Shown here one piece after another: positions 16,719 to 26,719 of a DNA stretch of 64,000 nt (positions within the stretch are counted from its first letter, which is position 1; every line of letters begins with the position of its first letter). Origin of the DNA: Pseudoalteromonas ruthenica (GTDB taxonomy: Bacteria; Pseudomonadota; Gammaproteobacteria; Enterobacterales; Alteromonadaceae). The stretch spans positions 496,001 to 560,000 of the forward strand of contig NZ_CP023397.1 of assembly GCF_008808095.1 (NCBI RefSeq), read 5' to 3'. The position numbers and the translations under genes were made by a program. The notes under the pieces are model-generated. The model made no database searches, was not told the origin of the DNA, and was given only the letters and a program-made list of their open reading frames with translations.

Positions 16719-18089
16719 ATGGCTACAGCCGAAACTCATTCTTCTGATCATGCGCAACCCTCTCAGCTTCTTCATGCTGCCATTGTACCGACTTTAACGA
16801 AAATGACTGTGCCGATGATTTTTGGCATGATCTTTCTAATGATGTTTAACCTAGTTGATACATTTTTTATTAGTATGCTAGGTACACAACCTTTAGCGGC
16901 AATTAGCTTTACCTTCCCTGTGACATTCACTGTTATTAGCCTCGCTATTGGTCTAGGGATTGGGACCTCAGCGGTGATAGCTAAAGCATTGGGAGCGGGT
17001 GAGCATGCTCAAGCTCGTTTTGATGGCACCGTTGCGCTCATTGTTTCAGCGATACTTGTGCTCTTGCTATCGGTAGCAGGTTATCTCTTTAGCGAACCGT
17101 TGTTTAAGCTTCTAGGGGCTCAAGCACAGTTGCTACCCATCATCGACCAATATATGCATATTTGGTTTTTAGCCAGTGTGCTATTAGTCACACCCATGAT
17201 TGGCAATGCTATTTTGCGCGCGAATGGCGATGCGAAGACGCCTAGCCTGATCATGGGCGGCTCTGGACTTATCAATGCCATACTTGATCCTGTGTTGATT
17301 TTCGGCTGGGGCCCAATTCCGGCACTAGGTGTCCAAGGCGCGGCCATTGCCAGTGCGATTTCTTGGGTTGTTGGCGTTATTTTGGTGCTGCATATTCTCA
17401 TTGTGCGTCGTAAACTACTGAGCAGTCAGTGCCGCAGTCAGAGTTTTTATGGGGCAACACGGAAGATTTTAAAAATAGGCTTTCCTGCGGCGGGTGCGAA
17501 TATGCTAACGCCTCTAGCGATGGCCGTTATGACTGCTATCGTCGCTACCTTTGGTGCACCAGCGGTGGCTGCGTTCGGTGTCGGCAGCCGGATAGAGTCG
17601 ATAGCGTCGTTGGTGGTGTTGGCGTTGTCAATGACACTACCGCCGTTTATCAGCCAAAACTTTGGAGCCGGGAAAATAGAGCGGGTGCGCGAGGCACACC
17701 AAAAGACCTTGCAGTTTGTCCTTATTTGGCAATTTTTCATCTACTTATTACTGTTAGCTGTGGGTCATTGGATAGCGCTTGCTTTTGCCAGTGAGAGCCA
17801 AGTGCGGGAGCTGATCAGCTTATTTATTTACATTTTACCGCTATCGTATGGCCTACAAGGCGTTATTATTTTAACTAACTCCTCGTTCAATGCCTTGCAC
17901 AGGCCAATGAATGCACTCGTTTTGAGCGTAATTCGATTGTTTGTCTTTTATGTGCCGATTGCCTATGTCGGCAGTTTAATCGCCGACTTAACCGGTTTAT
18001 TTATTGGCGCGGCAATGGGTAATCTGTTTACAGCCGTCGTTGCGTACTTATGGTTCACTCATGAGCTTAAACGCCACAGCCAACAATAA
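16719..18089 (+). CDS. MATE-family multidrug/Na+ efflux transporter
   Basis: An inner-membrane protein of about 456 residues with 12 hydrophobic helices in two similar halves. N-terminal MATE signature elements are visible (VPMIFGMIFLMMFNLVDTFF, LGTQPLAAISFTFP) and the second-half equivalent (GFPAAGANMLTPLAMAVMTA). The family exports cationic drugs by Na+ or H+ antiport. An in-frame TTG at 16692 is an alternative start, but GGGGA is too close to it; ATG at 16719 lacks a clear ribosome site, so the start is uncertain. It precedes uvrB by 12 bp and may be co-transcribed with it. Confidence 0.9.
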   Translation: MATAETHSSDHAQPSQLLHAAIVPTLTKMTVPMIFGMIFLMMFNLVDTFFISMLGTQPLAAISFTFPVTFTVISLAIGLGIGTSAVIAKALGAGEHAQARFDGTVALIVSAILVLLLSVAGYLFSEPLFKLLGAQAQLLPIIDQYMHIWFLASVLLVTPMIGNAILRANGDAKTPSLIMGGSGLINAILDPVLIFGWGPIPALGVQGAAIASAISWVVGVILVLHILIVRRKLLSSQCRSQSFYGATRKILKIGFPAAGANMLTPLAMAVMTAIVATFGAPAVAAFGVGSRIESIASLVVLALSMTLPPFISQNFGAGKIERVREAHQKTLQFVLIWQFFIYLLLLAVGHWIALAFASESQVRELISLFIYILPLSYGLQGVIILTNSSFNALHRPMNALVLSVIRLFVFYVPIAYVGSLIADLTGLFIGAAMGNLFTAVVAYLWFTHELKRHSQQ

Positions 18090-18101
18090 GGAGTCTTGTT
18101 A

Positions 18102-20108
18102 GTGAAAGATATGTTCGAATTGGTATCTGGTTACTCGCCAAGTGGCGACCAACCTAGTGCCATTGCCCAGTTGGTCGAAGGGTTAGAAGCGGGACTGGCT
18201 CACCAAACTTTGCTCGGCGCGACAGGAACCGGCAAGACCTTTACCATGGCTAATATTATGGCCGAGCTTAATCGCCCGACTATTATCATGGCGCACAATA
18301 AAACGCTGGCGGCGCAGCTGTATGGTGAAATGAAAGAGTTCTTTCCCAATAATGCTGTGGAATATTTCGTCTCATACTACGACTACTACCAGCCAGAAGC
18401 CTATGTAGTTGCAAGCGACACCTTTATCGAAAAAGACGCCTCCATTAATGAGCATATTGAGCAAATGCGGTTGTCGGCCACCAAAGCCTTATTAGAGCGG
18501 CGCGATGTGGTGATTGTGGCTTCCGTTTCTGCCATTTACGGTCTTGGCGATCCTGATTCCTACATGAAAATGATGCTGCTATTGAAAGTCGGAGATACCA
18601 TAGACCAACGTGATATGTTGCGGCGTTTAGCTGAGTTGCAATACACCCGTAATGATATGGATTTCAGCCGGGGCACCTATCGCGTGCGTGGCGAGGTGAT
18701 TGATATTTTCCCCGCTGAGTCCGATGATATTGCCGTACGCGTCGAGATGTTTGATGATGAAATAGAGCGCTTAAGCTTATTTGATCCGCTCACCGGTCAT
18801 GTGGAAAAAAACCTTGTGCGCGCCACCATCTACCCAAAAACACACTATGTTACACCCCGTGAGAAAATATTAGCGGCTATTGAGAATATCAAAACCGAAT
18901 TGAAAAGCCGCCGCCAACGCTTGCTTGATGACAACCGGCTGATTGAAGAGCAGCGTATTGCACAACGCACCCAGTACGATATTGAAATGATGCAAGAGCT
19001 TGGCTATTGCAGTGGCATTGAAAACTACAGCCGTTACTTATCGGGTCGGGCGCCAGGCGAGCCACCGCCAACCTTACTGGACTATCTCCCGGATGATGCT
19101 TTGATGATCATCGATGAGTCTCACGTTACCGTGTCACAAGTGGGGGCTATGTATCGCGGCGACCGCTCGCGCAAAGAAAATCTTGTCGAGTATGGTTTTA
19201 GATTGCCCTCGGCAATGGACAATCGGCCGCTCAAGTTTGAAGAGTTTGAGGCCATAATGCCCCAGACTATCTATGTATCTGCCACCCCAGGGGATTATGA
19301 GCTAGACAAGTCCGCAGGCGAAGTTGCTGAACAGGTGATCCGTCCTACTGGCTTGGTCGACCCGCAAATAGAAGTGCGTCCCGTGGCCACTCAGGTGGAC
19401 GATTTGCTCTCTGAAATATACAAACGTGTCGAAGTGAACGAGCGGGTTTTAGTGACCACCCTAACTAAGCGAATGGCGGAAGACCTCACTGATTATCTTA
19501 GCGATCATGATGTGAAGGTGCGCTATTTACACTCCGATATTGATACCGTAGAGCGCATGGAAATCATTCGCGATTTACGGGCAGGGGTATTTGATGTACT
19601 CGTTGGCATCAATCTGCTGCGAGAGGGGTTAGACATGCCGGAAGTGTCATTGGTCGCTATTTTAGATGCCGATAAAGAAGGCTTTTTACGCTCAACGCGC
19701 TCGCTTATTCAGACCATTGGCCGTGCAGCCCGCCATATTAACGGCCGTGCTATTTTATATGGTGATGTGATCACTCGTTCAATGCGTCAAGCCATGGACG
19801 AAACCAACCGCCGTAGAGAAAAGCAAATAGCCCATAACGAAGCGCATGGGATCACCCCGCAAGCGCTGAAAAAACGCATTACCGATGTGATGGATACCGG
19901 CGAAGAGGTACAAAACAAAGCGGCGCAGGCACGCCTTAAACCGGCATCGAAAAAGGCCGGCACGACAATGGATGCCAGTGAAATAGCCAAAGAGATTAGT
20001 CGCCTAGAAGCACAAATGCACGAATTTGCTCGTGATTTGGAATTTGAAAAAGCGGCCAAAGTACGCGACCAAGTGCACGAACTGCAGCAGCAGCTTATTC
20101 ATAGCTAG
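18102..20108 (+). CDS. uvrB: UvrABC system protein B
   Basis: The damage-verifying helicase of nucleotide excision repair, about 668 residues. Visible: Walker A GATGTGKT, beta-hairpin [11 protein letters not shown] used to probe DNA, DESH box, helicase motif VI ([17 protein letters not shown]), and the C-terminal UVR motif ([20 protein letters not shown]) that contacts UvrA/UvrC. GTG at 18102 follows AAGGAG by 8 nt and gives [18 protein letters not shown]; a TTG at 18096 is less likely. Confidence 0.97.
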   Translation: MKDMFELVSGYSPSGDQPSAIAQLVEGLEAGLAHQTLLGATGTGKTFTMANIMAELNRPTIIMAHNKTLAAQLYGEMKEFFPNNAVEYFVSYYDYYQPEAYVVASDTFIEKDASINEHIEQMRLSATKALLERRDVVIVASVSAIYGLGDPDSYMKMMLLLKVGDTIDQRDMLRRLAELQYTRNDMDFSRGTYRVRGEVIDIFPAESDDIAVRVEMFDDEIERLSLFDPLTGHVEKNLVRATIYPKTHYVTPREKILAAIENIKTELKSRRQRLLDDNRLIEEQRIAQRTQYDIEMMQELGYCSGIENYSRYLSGRAPGEPPPTLLDYLPDDALMIIDESHVTVSQVGAMYRGDRSRKENLVEYGFRLPSAMDNRPLKFEEFEAIMPQTIYVSATPGDYELDKSAGEVAEQVIRPTGLVDPQIEVRPVATQVDDLLSEIYKRVEVNERVLVTTLTKRMAEDLTDYLSDHDVKVRYLHSDIDTVERMEIIRDLRAGVFDVLVGINLLREGLDMPEVSLVAILDADKEGFLRSTRSLIQTIGRAARHINGRAILYGDVITRSMRQAMDETNRRREKQIAHNEAHGITPQALKKRITDVMDTGEEVQNKAAQARLKPASKKAGTTMDASEIAKEISRLEAQMHEFARDLEFEKAAKVRDQVHELQQQLIHS

Positions 20109-20188
20109 TGGCCATCGGCTCCTTGCATATTAGCTCGTTGGAGGCTATAAACTAAGGATATTATTCCTGCAAAGGCGGTTGGCGCACG

Positions 20189-20953
20189 TTGATTTTAAAA
20201 GCGTGTTTTTCACTTCTCGGCTGCGCTGTTATGTGCTGGGTGGCGCCGGTTTTTGCGCAGTCGCAACGCGTTGAAATACTGGTTGATCAAAGCTATCCGC
20301 CTTACACTTATGTTCGCCAAGGCACTTTGCAAGGCGATTACGTTGCATTGGTGCAAAGCGCTGCTAAATCACTGACAGACTATGAGGTGGTATTAAAGCC
20401 AATGCCCTGGAAACGGGCACTGCAGCAGCTTGAGCAGGGCGCTGCGTTTGCGATATTACCGCCCTATAAACACCTTGATAAACGTCCCTTTATCGATATG
20501 TATTCGCTGCCACTTGAGCAAGAAACAGTGGTCGCACTGTGCCACAATGACACTGATTTACCGGCAGCATTAGCTGGCAAAGCGGGCCCAGCGGTTAATA
20601 TTGGTGTCAACGCTGGGTACTTGATTTTTGACCATGCCGTGCGTGCAGCCCAGCAGCGCGGCGATGTGCGAGTATGGCGTAATGCCAATACCCGTTCAAA
20701 TTTGTTTAAGCTACTAAAGCAACGAATTGAGTGCTATGTGAATGACCGCCGTTCAAGCGAGTATGAATTAGAACTAATAGTGCAGCGACAGCCTGAACTT
20801 GCTATAAAGGCTAAGAATTTGACTGTGCAGCATGTGTTAATGACACGCTCAGCCCATATCGGCTATGCGCGGGACGAACGCGGCAACTACCCCTTTAAAT
20901 ATGATTTTATAGCGAAAATGGATGCGGCTTTGGCTGAGCTCATCAACCACTGA
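20189..20953 (+). CDS. Periplasmic solute-binding protein, family 3 type, orphan
   Basis: A secreted protein of 254 residues: signal peptide ending VFAQ, then VEILVDQSYPPYTYV, the usual N-terminus of family-3 amino-acid binding proteins, and PMPWKRALQQLEQG, a segment common in Alteromonadales members. No permease or ATPase gene is adjacent, so it may be a sensor or stand-alone receptor. Start is TTG (20189) with AAAGGCGG upstream. Its stop touches the stop of the convergent diguanylate cyclase. A related protein lies at 41061. Confidence 0.82.
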   Translation: MILKACFSLLGCAVMCWVAPVFAQSQRVEILVDQSYPPYTYVRQGTLQGDYVALVQSAAKSLTDYEVVLKPMPWKRALQQLEQGAAFAILPPYKHLDKRPFIDMYSLPLEQETVVALCHNDTDLPAALAGKAGPAVNIGVNAGYLIFDHAVRAAQQRGDVRVWRNANTRSNLFKLLKQRIECYVNDRRSSEYELELIVQRQPELAIKAKNLTVQHVLMTRSAHIGYARDERGNYPFKYDFIAKMDAALAELINH

Positions 20954-22285
20954 TTATTTTTGCTGCGCTTTGTCGCTATACATACGTTTATCTGCTTCGT
21001 TTAGCAGAGCTTCAATATCCAGTGTTTGCTCGGTATGGCAACTGTAACCGCAGCTTAGTGAAGGGTAGATAAACAAATCGCCATGAGCGAGGGGAGTGCT
21101 TTCTATATGGCGGCGCACTTTTTCGACAATTTGTGCGACCGTATCCGGATCATTTATACGATATAAAAGCACTAAAAACTCGTCGCCGCCAAGGCGGGCA
21201 ACCACATCCGCGTCGCGTAGTGCAGTTTCGAGTTCTCGGGCAACGTGAACTAGCAGCGCATCTCCCACCGCATGACCGAAGTTATCGTTTACTTGTTTAA
21301 ACTCATTTAAATCAATACTGATGATGGCAAACTTCTTTTCTTGCTGTGGGTCATTTACCAAGGCATTAAGGCGTTGCATGATATATCGCCGGTTTGCCAG
21401 CTTGGTTAGCTCATCCTGCAAAGACATTGTTTTAGTGAGGTGGTATGCCCGCACCAGTATCGCGATAGAGAAATACAGTATAATGGCAGCCGCGATACTG
21501 ATGGCGCCGAGTAGTTGGGCATTGTCACCGTGGTTGCTGGGGATGCTATAGCGGGCCGCAAGTTGCCAGCGGCCATTAGGAAGTTGGATGGTGGCGGTGC
21601 TGTCAGCATTACTGAAGATGCTCGCATCGCCATAAAACACCTGGCCCTCGGCACCCGATGCATTCACCCCACGCAAAGCGATATGCAAGTGCTCAGTATC
21701 TTTGATACCGACCTGTCTATACAGTGTGGCTAAATCCATGACCACACTGAGAGTGCCCCAATAATGGGCGTTGACGGGGTAGTCATCAAAAAGAGGGAAA
21801 CGTGCGATGATCGCTTGGCCGCCTTGCACTAGCTCTAAAGGGCCGGCAATGACCACCTTCTTAATTTGTCGCGCTTTAACCACGGTGGCGTATTGCTCAG
21901 GGCTGGATTTGAAGTTAAAACCAATGGCGCGCTGATTTCCTTCTAATGGGAATACGTGGCTGATGGTGTCATTGGGAGCTAGCCCTAAATTGCGCACCAA
22001 TTGCGATTGTTCTAGGGTCTTAGCGGCGATGGTATGCCAATTAGCAATGGCCAGTTCAGGGTTTAGAGCCACCACGGTCGCCAAGCTTTCAGCGGCGAAT
22101 ACATCTTTGAAAATGGTGGTTTCTATTTTGTTGCGGACAAGTGCGGTTTGCTCGCGCAGGTGTTGCTCACTCTCTGCTTTTTGTTTTTCGAAATACGCCG
22201 AAGTGAGTAGGTGAATACCAAAGCCAGCCACGCAAAAATACGCTAGGCTTGCAAAGATATAAAGGTATAAACGCTTGACGCTCAT
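20954..22285 (-). CDS. CHASE-domain diguanylate cyclase
   Basis: A membrane protein of about 443 residues. An N-terminal helix (LYIFASLAYFCVAGFGIHLL) is followed by a periplasmic CHASE domain (VRNLGLAPNDTISHVFPLEG), a second helix near residues 265-290, and a cytosolic GGDEF domain. The active site is intact (ARLGGDEFLVLLY) and an RxxD inhibitory site (RDAD) sits five residues before it, so it should make cyclic-di-GMP with product inhibition. I prefer ATG at 22285 (MSVKRLYLY) over the first in-frame ATG at 22309. It abuts the convergent solute-binding protein with no gap. Confidence 0.92.
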   Translation of the reverse strand: MSVKRLYLYIFASLAYFCVAGFGIHLLTSAYFEKQKAESEQHLREQTALVRNKIETTIFKDVFAAESLATVVALNPELAIANWHTIAAKTLEQSQLVRNLGLAPNDTISHVFPLEGNQRAIGFNFKSSPEQYATVVKARQIKKVVIAGPLELVQGGQAIIARFPLFDDYPVNAHYWGTLSVVMDLATLYRQVGIKDTEHLHIALRGVNASGAEGQVFYGDASIFSNADSTATIQLPNGRWQLAARYSIPSNHGDNAQLLGAISIAAAIILYFSIAILVRAYHLTKTMSLQDELTKLANRRYIMQRLNALVNDPQQEKKFAIISIDLNEFKQVNDNFGHAVGDALLVHVARELETALRDADVVARLGGDEFLVLLYRINDPDTVAQIVEKVRRHIESTPLAHGDLFIYPSLSCGYSCHTEQTLDIEALLNEADKRMYSDKAQQK

Positions 22286-22322
22286 GGTAGCGGCAGCCAC
22301 AAATAGCACACAACTGGGTGCA

Positions 22323-22553
22323 TTATAGGTTATTTATTTCTTGTTCGACGCTAAATCCCTTATCTGTCACAACTTTTTCTAATATTTGTACACGTTCTTT
22401 GAGTTGGGAAAGCTCCTTGCTCATGGTTGTGAGCTGCTCATTTTCGCGGCCAGCACGTGCGTTCAGCGCTTTTTGTTTATTACGAACATCCACCACCATC
22501 ACCGTGGCGACAATAACAAGGGCGGCTACCACCAACATCAGCGCTATGTACAT
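22323..22553 (-). CDS. Small PspB-like membrane protein with coiled coil
   Basis: A 76-residue protein: one N-terminal helix (MYIALMLVVAALVIVATVMV), then a charged amphipathic helix ending LSQLKERVQILEKVVTDKGF. The layout and the ERVQILEKVV segment resemble phage-shock protein B and related small envelope proteins. No other psp gene is adjacent, so the similarity may reflect only the shared helix-plus-coil design. It is preceded by queC and followed by the diguanylate cyclase on the same strand. Confidence 0.7.
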   Translation of the reverse strand: MYIALMLVVAALVIVATVMVVDVRNKQKALNARAGRENEQLTTMSKELSQLKERVQILEKVVTDKGFSVEQEINNL

Positions 22554-22608
22554 GAAATAATTCCCTATTAATTTGATCTACTGTTCAGTATAACGGGAAA
22601 ATTCAGTA

Positions 22609-22642
22609 TGACCACTGACAATTTTACAATCATCAGTGGTCA
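22609..22642. repeat. Perfect inverted repeat downstream of queC
   Basis: TGACCACTGA (22609-22618) and TCAGTGGTCA (22633-22642) form a 10-bp stem with a 14-nt loop. No T run follows on either strand, so it is a weak terminator candidate for queC, or a protein-binding palindrome in front of the PspB-like gene. Confidence 0.6.
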
Positions 22643-22652
22643 ACAGGCAGGA

Positions 22653-23312
22653 TTAAGACTCGTAGGGGAGAGGATCCGTTGCGTTATTTTCCGCAAACGC
22701 TTCTAAGCGCTCTTGGCAAGCACCGCATTTGCCACAGGCTTGTTCACGGCCGTTGTAGCAGGTCCATGTTTGACTGTAATCTAAATCCATGGCTAAGCCG
22801 TCACGGAGAATATCAATCTTACTGCTATCTAAGTAGGGGCAGACAATTTCGACTTCGTCGTAATTAGCAATACGGCACACGTCATCCATTTTCTTCACAA
22901 ATTCAGGACGACAATCTGGATAAATGGCATGGTCGCCCGAGTGAGCGCCATAATAGACTTTATTGGCCTTAAGTGAGACAGCATAACCGACAGCGAGCGA
23001 TAACAAAATCATATTGCGGTTCGGCACTATCGTGCTTTTCATGCTTTCTTCTTCATAATGGCCTTCGGGAACCTCGATGTCGTCGGTCAGAGACGAGCCA
23101 CCAATCAATTGATTTATGGCAGAAATATCAACGGTTTTATGATCCACTCCAAGGCGCTCACAGACTGCTTTTGCAACCTCAAGCTCTTTAACATGGCGCT
23201 GACCATAGTTAAAGGAGAGCGCATACACTTCGTGCCCCTGCATGCGTGCTTTATTCAGCACAGTGAATGAGTCCATGCCGCCGGAATAAATAACTACAAC
23301 TTTTTCTGCCAT
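22653..23312 (-). CDS. queC: 7-cyano-7-deazaguanine (preQ0) synthase
   Basis: A PP-loop ATPase of 219 residues that converts 7-carboxy-7-deazaguanine to preQ0 in queuosine synthesis. The pyrophosphatase loop [11 protein letters not shown] is at the N-terminus and the zinc site is the Cys cluster in [20 protein letters not shown] near the end. It is divergent from queE, which makes its substrate, with about 140 bp between them. Full length. Confidence 0.96.
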   Translation of the reverse strand: MAEKVVVIYSGGMDSFTVLNKARMQGHEVYALSFNYGQRHVKELEVAKAVCERLGVDHKTVDISAINQLIGGSSLTDDIEVPEGHYEEESMKSTIVPNRNMILLSLAVGYAVSLKANKVYYGAHSGDHAIYPDCRPEFVKKMDDVCRIANYDEVEIVCPYLDSSKIDILRDGLAMDLDYSQTWTCYNGREQACGKCGACQERLEAFAENNATDPLPYES

Positions 23313-23453
23313 GGTGCCTTCTAGCCTTTTATCATAGAGGTTTGCATTCGGGCGCGGTATACTACAGGGTTTGAGAGTGGATCACAATTATTCCCGAATA
23401 CGGGGCTGTAAATGTCACACGCTAATGTAAAGTATGAGCAGTAGGTAAGTTTT

Positions 23454-24119
23454 TTGTACCAAATTAATGAGATTTTTGAAACCATCCAAGGGGAAGCCAG
23501 TTACACTGGTACACCGTCTATTTTTGTGCGCTTGCAAGGGTGTCCTGTAGGGTGTGCGTGGTGTGATACCAAACAGACATGGGATGCAAGTGATAGCTAC
23601 GTTGTAAGCCTTGAGCAAACAGTGGAGAAAAAAGCGGATTCTCAACATTGGGCCCATGCCAGCGCCGAAGACGTACTCGCGTTATTTCAACAGCGCGGTT
23701 ATCTTGCCAAACATGTCGTGATCACTGGCGGCGAACCTTGCTTATTTGATTTAAACCCACTGTGTGAGCTATTGCATGAACATGGGTATTCCACGCAAAT
23801 AGAAACCAGCGGTACCTTTGCCATAAAGGCGCCGACGCAAACTTGGGTGACAGTGTCGCCGAAAATTAATATGCGTGGTGGGTATGATGTGCTGGCTAGT
23901 GCCATGCAACGCGCCGATGAAATTAAGCACCCAGTGGCGATGCAAAAACACGTGGATGAGCTCGAGGCCCTATTTGCGCAAACAGGTGTGGCACCTAAGC
24001 TTGTGTACCTACAGCCAATTAGCCAAAAAGCGAAAGCTACCAAGCTGGCAATTGATACCTGCATTCAGAAAAATTGGCGTTTATCAGTACAAGTCCATAA
24101 ATACATTGGTATTAATTAA
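23454..24119 (+). CDS. queE: 7-carboxy-7-deazaguanine synthase
   Basis: A radical-SAM enzyme of 221 residues, the ring-contraction step of queuosine synthesis. The start MYQINEIFETIQGEASYTGT and cluster motif CPVGCAWC (CxxxCxxC) are canonical, and ITGGEPC is the SAM-binding GGE region. Translation starts at TTG (23454) behind an AGGT element; the next in-frame ATG would remove the substrate-binding N-terminus. It ends before a strong hairpin terminator. Confidence 0.95.
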   Translation: MYQINEIFETIQGEASYTGTPSIFVRLQGCPVGCAWCDTKQTWDASDSYVVSLEQTVEKKADSQHWAHASAEDVLALFQQRGYLAKHVVITGGEPCLFDLNPLCELLHEHGYSTQIETSGTFAIKAPTQTWVTVSPKINMRGGYDVLASAMQRADEIKHPVAMQKHVDELEALFAQTGVAPKLVYLQPISQKAKATKLAIDTCIQKNWRLSVQVHKYIGIN

Positions 24120-24160
24120 CTTCGCTCACGAGCTTAGCGCTGCAGCATACTGAGGTTATG

Positions 24161-24187
24161 AAAAAGCCCACATACCGTGGGCTTTTT
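24161..24187. terminator. Bidirectional terminator between queE and bcp
   Basis: Perfect 11-bp stem AAAAAGCCCAC / GTGGGCTTTTT with a 5-nt loop, between the convergent queE and bcp genes. Confidence 0.9.
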
Positions 24188-24190
24188 GCG

Positions 24191-24667
24191 TTACGCATTA
24201 TGCTCTTGCAAATAATCGAGCACCACTTGGTGATGTTCTTTAGTTTTAAACTTGTTGAATACGTGTTTGATATTGCCATCTTGGCCAATAAGGAAGCTAA
24301 TACGATGGATGCCGTCGTATTCTTTACCCATAAACTTTTTCAAGCCCCACACCCCGAAATCCTCGGCAACTTTGTGGTCTTCATCGCTAAGCAACTGGAA
24401 GTTTAGCTCTTTTTTTGTTTCAAAGTTTTTCAGCTTTTTAACCGGATCGGGGCTGATCCCGACAGCAACCGTATTGTGCTCGCTAAGAGCCGCTTTGTGA
24501 TCGCGCAATTGCTCGGCTTGCACAGTACACCCAGGAGTAAGCGCTTTAGGGTAAAAATAAACTAACACCTGGTGCTCTTTTAGGAGTGCTTCTAAGCTGA
24601 CAGAGTTACCGTCTTGGTCTTGAAGGTTGAAAAGAGGGGCTTTATCGCCTGCTTGTAAGGTATTCAT
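24191..24667 (-). CDS. bcp: Thiol peroxidase of the BCP/PrxQ family, one-Cys form
   Basis: A thioredoxin-fold peroxiredoxin of 158 residues that reduces peroxides. The peroxidatic Cys47 is in LTPGCTVQ. E. coli Bcp has a second Cys five residues later; here that position is Glu (TVQAEQLRD) and there is no other Cys in the protein. It therefore needs an external thiol to resolve the sulfenic acid. It follows gcvR by 9 bp on the same strand, the usual Alteromonadales/Shewanella order. Confidence 0.94.
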   Translation of the reverse strand: MNTLQAGDKAPLFNLQDQDGNSVSLEALLKEHQVLVYFYPKALTPGCTVQAEQLRDHKAALSEHNTVAVGISPDPVKKLKNFETKKELNFQLLSDEDHKVAEDFGVWGLKKFMGKEYDGIHRISFLIGQDGNIKHVFNKFKTKEHHQVVLDYLQEHNA

Positions 24668-24676
24668 AGTGATTCC

Positions 24677-25210
24677 TTATCTTATTCGTCTGAAAATGTA
24701 ATCAATTTCAAGGCGTTGCGATAACGCCTCAAATGATACTTTAAACGCGTCTATATCTAATTCTTGCGGTACGTTAAATTCAAGCTCGCAGCGCATGTAT
24801 GCCTGCTCTTCTTTATCGAAGGTGTCTGATTTTAATGAACAGATGCTAATACCGTATTCGGCAAAATAGCCTGTGACTTGGCTCAGCGTACCAGGGGTGT
24901 CAACGCCGTGATATTCGAGGTTGTAACCGCCACCATATTGCTCTGCATTATGACTTGAAGTGCGCTTCATCATTGTTAATAAGCCCAGCTCCATGCCCGT
25001 GGCTGGCAGGGTATGCTCTACGCGACTGATGGCCGCCATGTCGCCGCACAGCAACATAATGAAAGTAAGCTCATTGCCTAAAATAGCGATTCGGCTATCG
25101 GTGATATTACAGTTACAGTCACTGACTAATTGCGTTAGTGCGCTGACTACACCGGGTTGATCTTCACCTATGGCGGTGATCACTAGTTGTTGTTTGGCTA
25201 ATTCAGCCAT
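24677..25210 (-). CDS. gcvR: Glycine cleavage system regulatory protein GcvR
   Basis: A protein of 177 residues with two ACT domains (first: VITAIGEDQPGVVSALTQLV; second: YHGVDTPGTLSQVTGYFAEY). GcvR binds glycine and blocks GcvA activation of the glycine cleavage genes in E. coli. The gcvR-bcp order is conserved in gammaproteobacteria, which supports the name. No glycine cleavage gene lies in the window. Confidence 0.9.
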   Translation of the reverse strand: MAELAKQQLVITAIGEDQPGVVSALTQLVSDCNCNITDSRIAILGNELTFIMLLCGDMAAISRVEHTLPATGMELGLLTMMKRTSSHNAEQYGGGYNLEYHGVDTPGTLSQVTGYFAEYGISICSLKSDTFDKEEQAYMRCELEFNVPQELDIDAFKVSFEALSQRLEIDYIFRRIR

Positions 25211-25554
25211 GTTGTTCGACCCTTGCTAAGAGAAAACGAAAACCTTTAGATGGCCGCGCAGTTTAGCACAACCAGCGGTGTTACGCGCAACTTTTAGCCG
25301 TGACCGAGTTTATTCGCATTTGCACGGCGTCTTTCTTGTTTTTACAGCAATGTAAAAGTACCATAGTGAAAATTTTTGCCATACCGCTGATTTAGATGGG
25401 CGGTGGCGAGTGTCGATACTCTGCTTAATACCGCTTGCAATGGTCAATGGATCAGTTGTAAGTGCACCAAGTTTTAACCTGACACTGAACCAATTACGTC
25501 TCACCGACTCAAAGTCCGTAGAATAAAAAAAGGTGAGCATAGGAGATAGACAGC
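25211..25554. other. Intergenic region between gcvR and bamC
   Basis: 344 bp with no supported gene. In many relatives dapA sits directly before bamC; no trace of DapA motifs is seen here. A 39-codon frame with a weakly signal-like start (25410-25529) is not supported. The region should carry the divergent promoters of gcvR-bcp and bamC; AGGAGA lies before the bamC GTG. Confidence 0.5.
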
Positions 25555-26613
25555 GTGCAGTATTGGATCCCTAAAGCATTGATGTTAAGTGCCTTAGTCA
25601 GTTTAAGCGGATGCGGTATTTTTACCAGCGAAGCACATCATCCACGTAATTACCGTACCAATGAACCGGTGGTGGCCCCTGAAGGGCTTGATGCACCGCG
25701 CCAAGACCCAACCTATAAAATGGATGTTGCCCGTTACGATAATAGCGAACAAGCAAAAGCAACAAAGCCGCCAATGCAAATAATGCCGCTTGCTGAGGGC
25801 AGTTGGCTGGATGAAAACGAAAAGCTGGCCCGTGTATATTTTGACAAAAACGAAGGCATCGAAGATCTTGATGAATTTATTTGGCACGCAATTGAGGGCG
25901 TTTTATCTGACTACAACACGCGAGCAGTAAGTGCGGATAAGTTAATCGGCACCGTGGAAACCGATTGGTTTTCAATAGTCCGAGTTGAAGAAGGGTGGTT
26001 ATGGGATGACGAGATAGTCGCTGAGCAGCGTTACAAGTTCATCATCGAGGAGAAAGACCATCAGCGCACTGCCGCTTTGCGCGCAGAAATGGTGGACTAT
26101 CGCTCAGACGATGTACCCCTGACGCCACTATTACAACAGCGTCTTGAAACCCGCGCGCTCAACGCGGTCATTTCGGAGTTTGATTATCGCTATCGTCAAT
26201 TGAAAGTAGAGCTGCGCCAGCGCCAAGGGATCATTTCTCTGGATATGGGTTTTGACAACAAAGGTAATGCGGCACTGGTCACAGAGCAAGCTTACAATGT
26301 CGTGTTTGAACGCTTTGCAGGTTTCTTGGAGCGGCTGCAATTCACCATTGTCGAGGTGGATGTAGATTCAGGGCGAATCATTGCAGATTACACCAAGCCA
26401 GAAGCCAGCGTTTGGGACTCTATCTGGGGCGAGGAAGCCATGCAGCTACCGCTTGAAGATGGGCAGTATCAAATTTTGATGAGCACTACGCGCGAGGGTG
26501 GCACCAGCATTACCTGGATGGATAAAGAGGGTGAAGTGTTGCAACCCGGCACCATGAACGATTTGCAACAAGCGTTGGTGCAAGCGCTGCGAACCCGAGG
26601 CATTCAAATATAA
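25555..26613 (+). CDS. bamC: Outer-membrane assembly lipoprotein BamC
   Basis: A lipoprotein of 352 residues, subunit of the BAM complex that inserts beta-barrel proteins. The lipobox is LSGC with Cys20; the unstructured N-terminal segment (HPRNYRTNEPVVAPEGLDAP) that binds BamD is conserved in style, followed by two helix-grip domains (around residues 95-215 and 225-340). GTG start behind AGGAGA. Its usual partner dapA is not upstream. A terminator follows. Confidence 0.9.
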   Translation: MQYWIPKALMLSALVSLSGCGIFTSEAHHPRNYRTNEPVVAPEGLDAPRQDPTYKMDVARYDNSEQAKATKPPMQIMPLAEGSWLDENEKLARVYFDKNEGIEDLDEFIWHAIEGVLSDYNTRAVSADKLIGTVETDWFSIVRVEEGWLWDDEIVAEQRYKFIIEEKDHQRTAALRAEMVDYRSDDVPLTPLLQQRLETRALNAVISEFDYRYRQLKVELRQRQGIISLDMGFDNKGNAALVTEQAYNVVFERFAGFLERLQFTIVEVDVDSGRIIADYTKPEASVWDSIWGEEAMQLPLEDGQYQILMSTTREGGTSITWMDKEGEVLQPGTMNDLQQALVQALRTRGIQI

Positions 26614-26635
26614 CGCCTGATAAGCAGGCCATGAA

Positions 26636-26666
26636 GGAAAAGAGTGTCGTGCTCTTTTCCTTTTTT
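26636..26666 (+). terminator. Intrinsic terminator of bamC
   Basis: Stem GGAAAAGAG / CTCTTTTCC with a 7-nt loop followed by TTTTTT, 22 bp after the bamC stop. Confidence 0.88.
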
Positions 26667-26719
26667 CATGTATAGGGCCCAGTAAATGGGCTAATAATAA
26701 CAATGAACAAGTAACGATT

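Noticed and set aside
25410..25529. A 39-codon GTG frame with signal-like start (MSILCLIPLAMV...)
   Set aside because: No good ribosome site, no homology I can recognise, and it lies in the likely bamC promoter.
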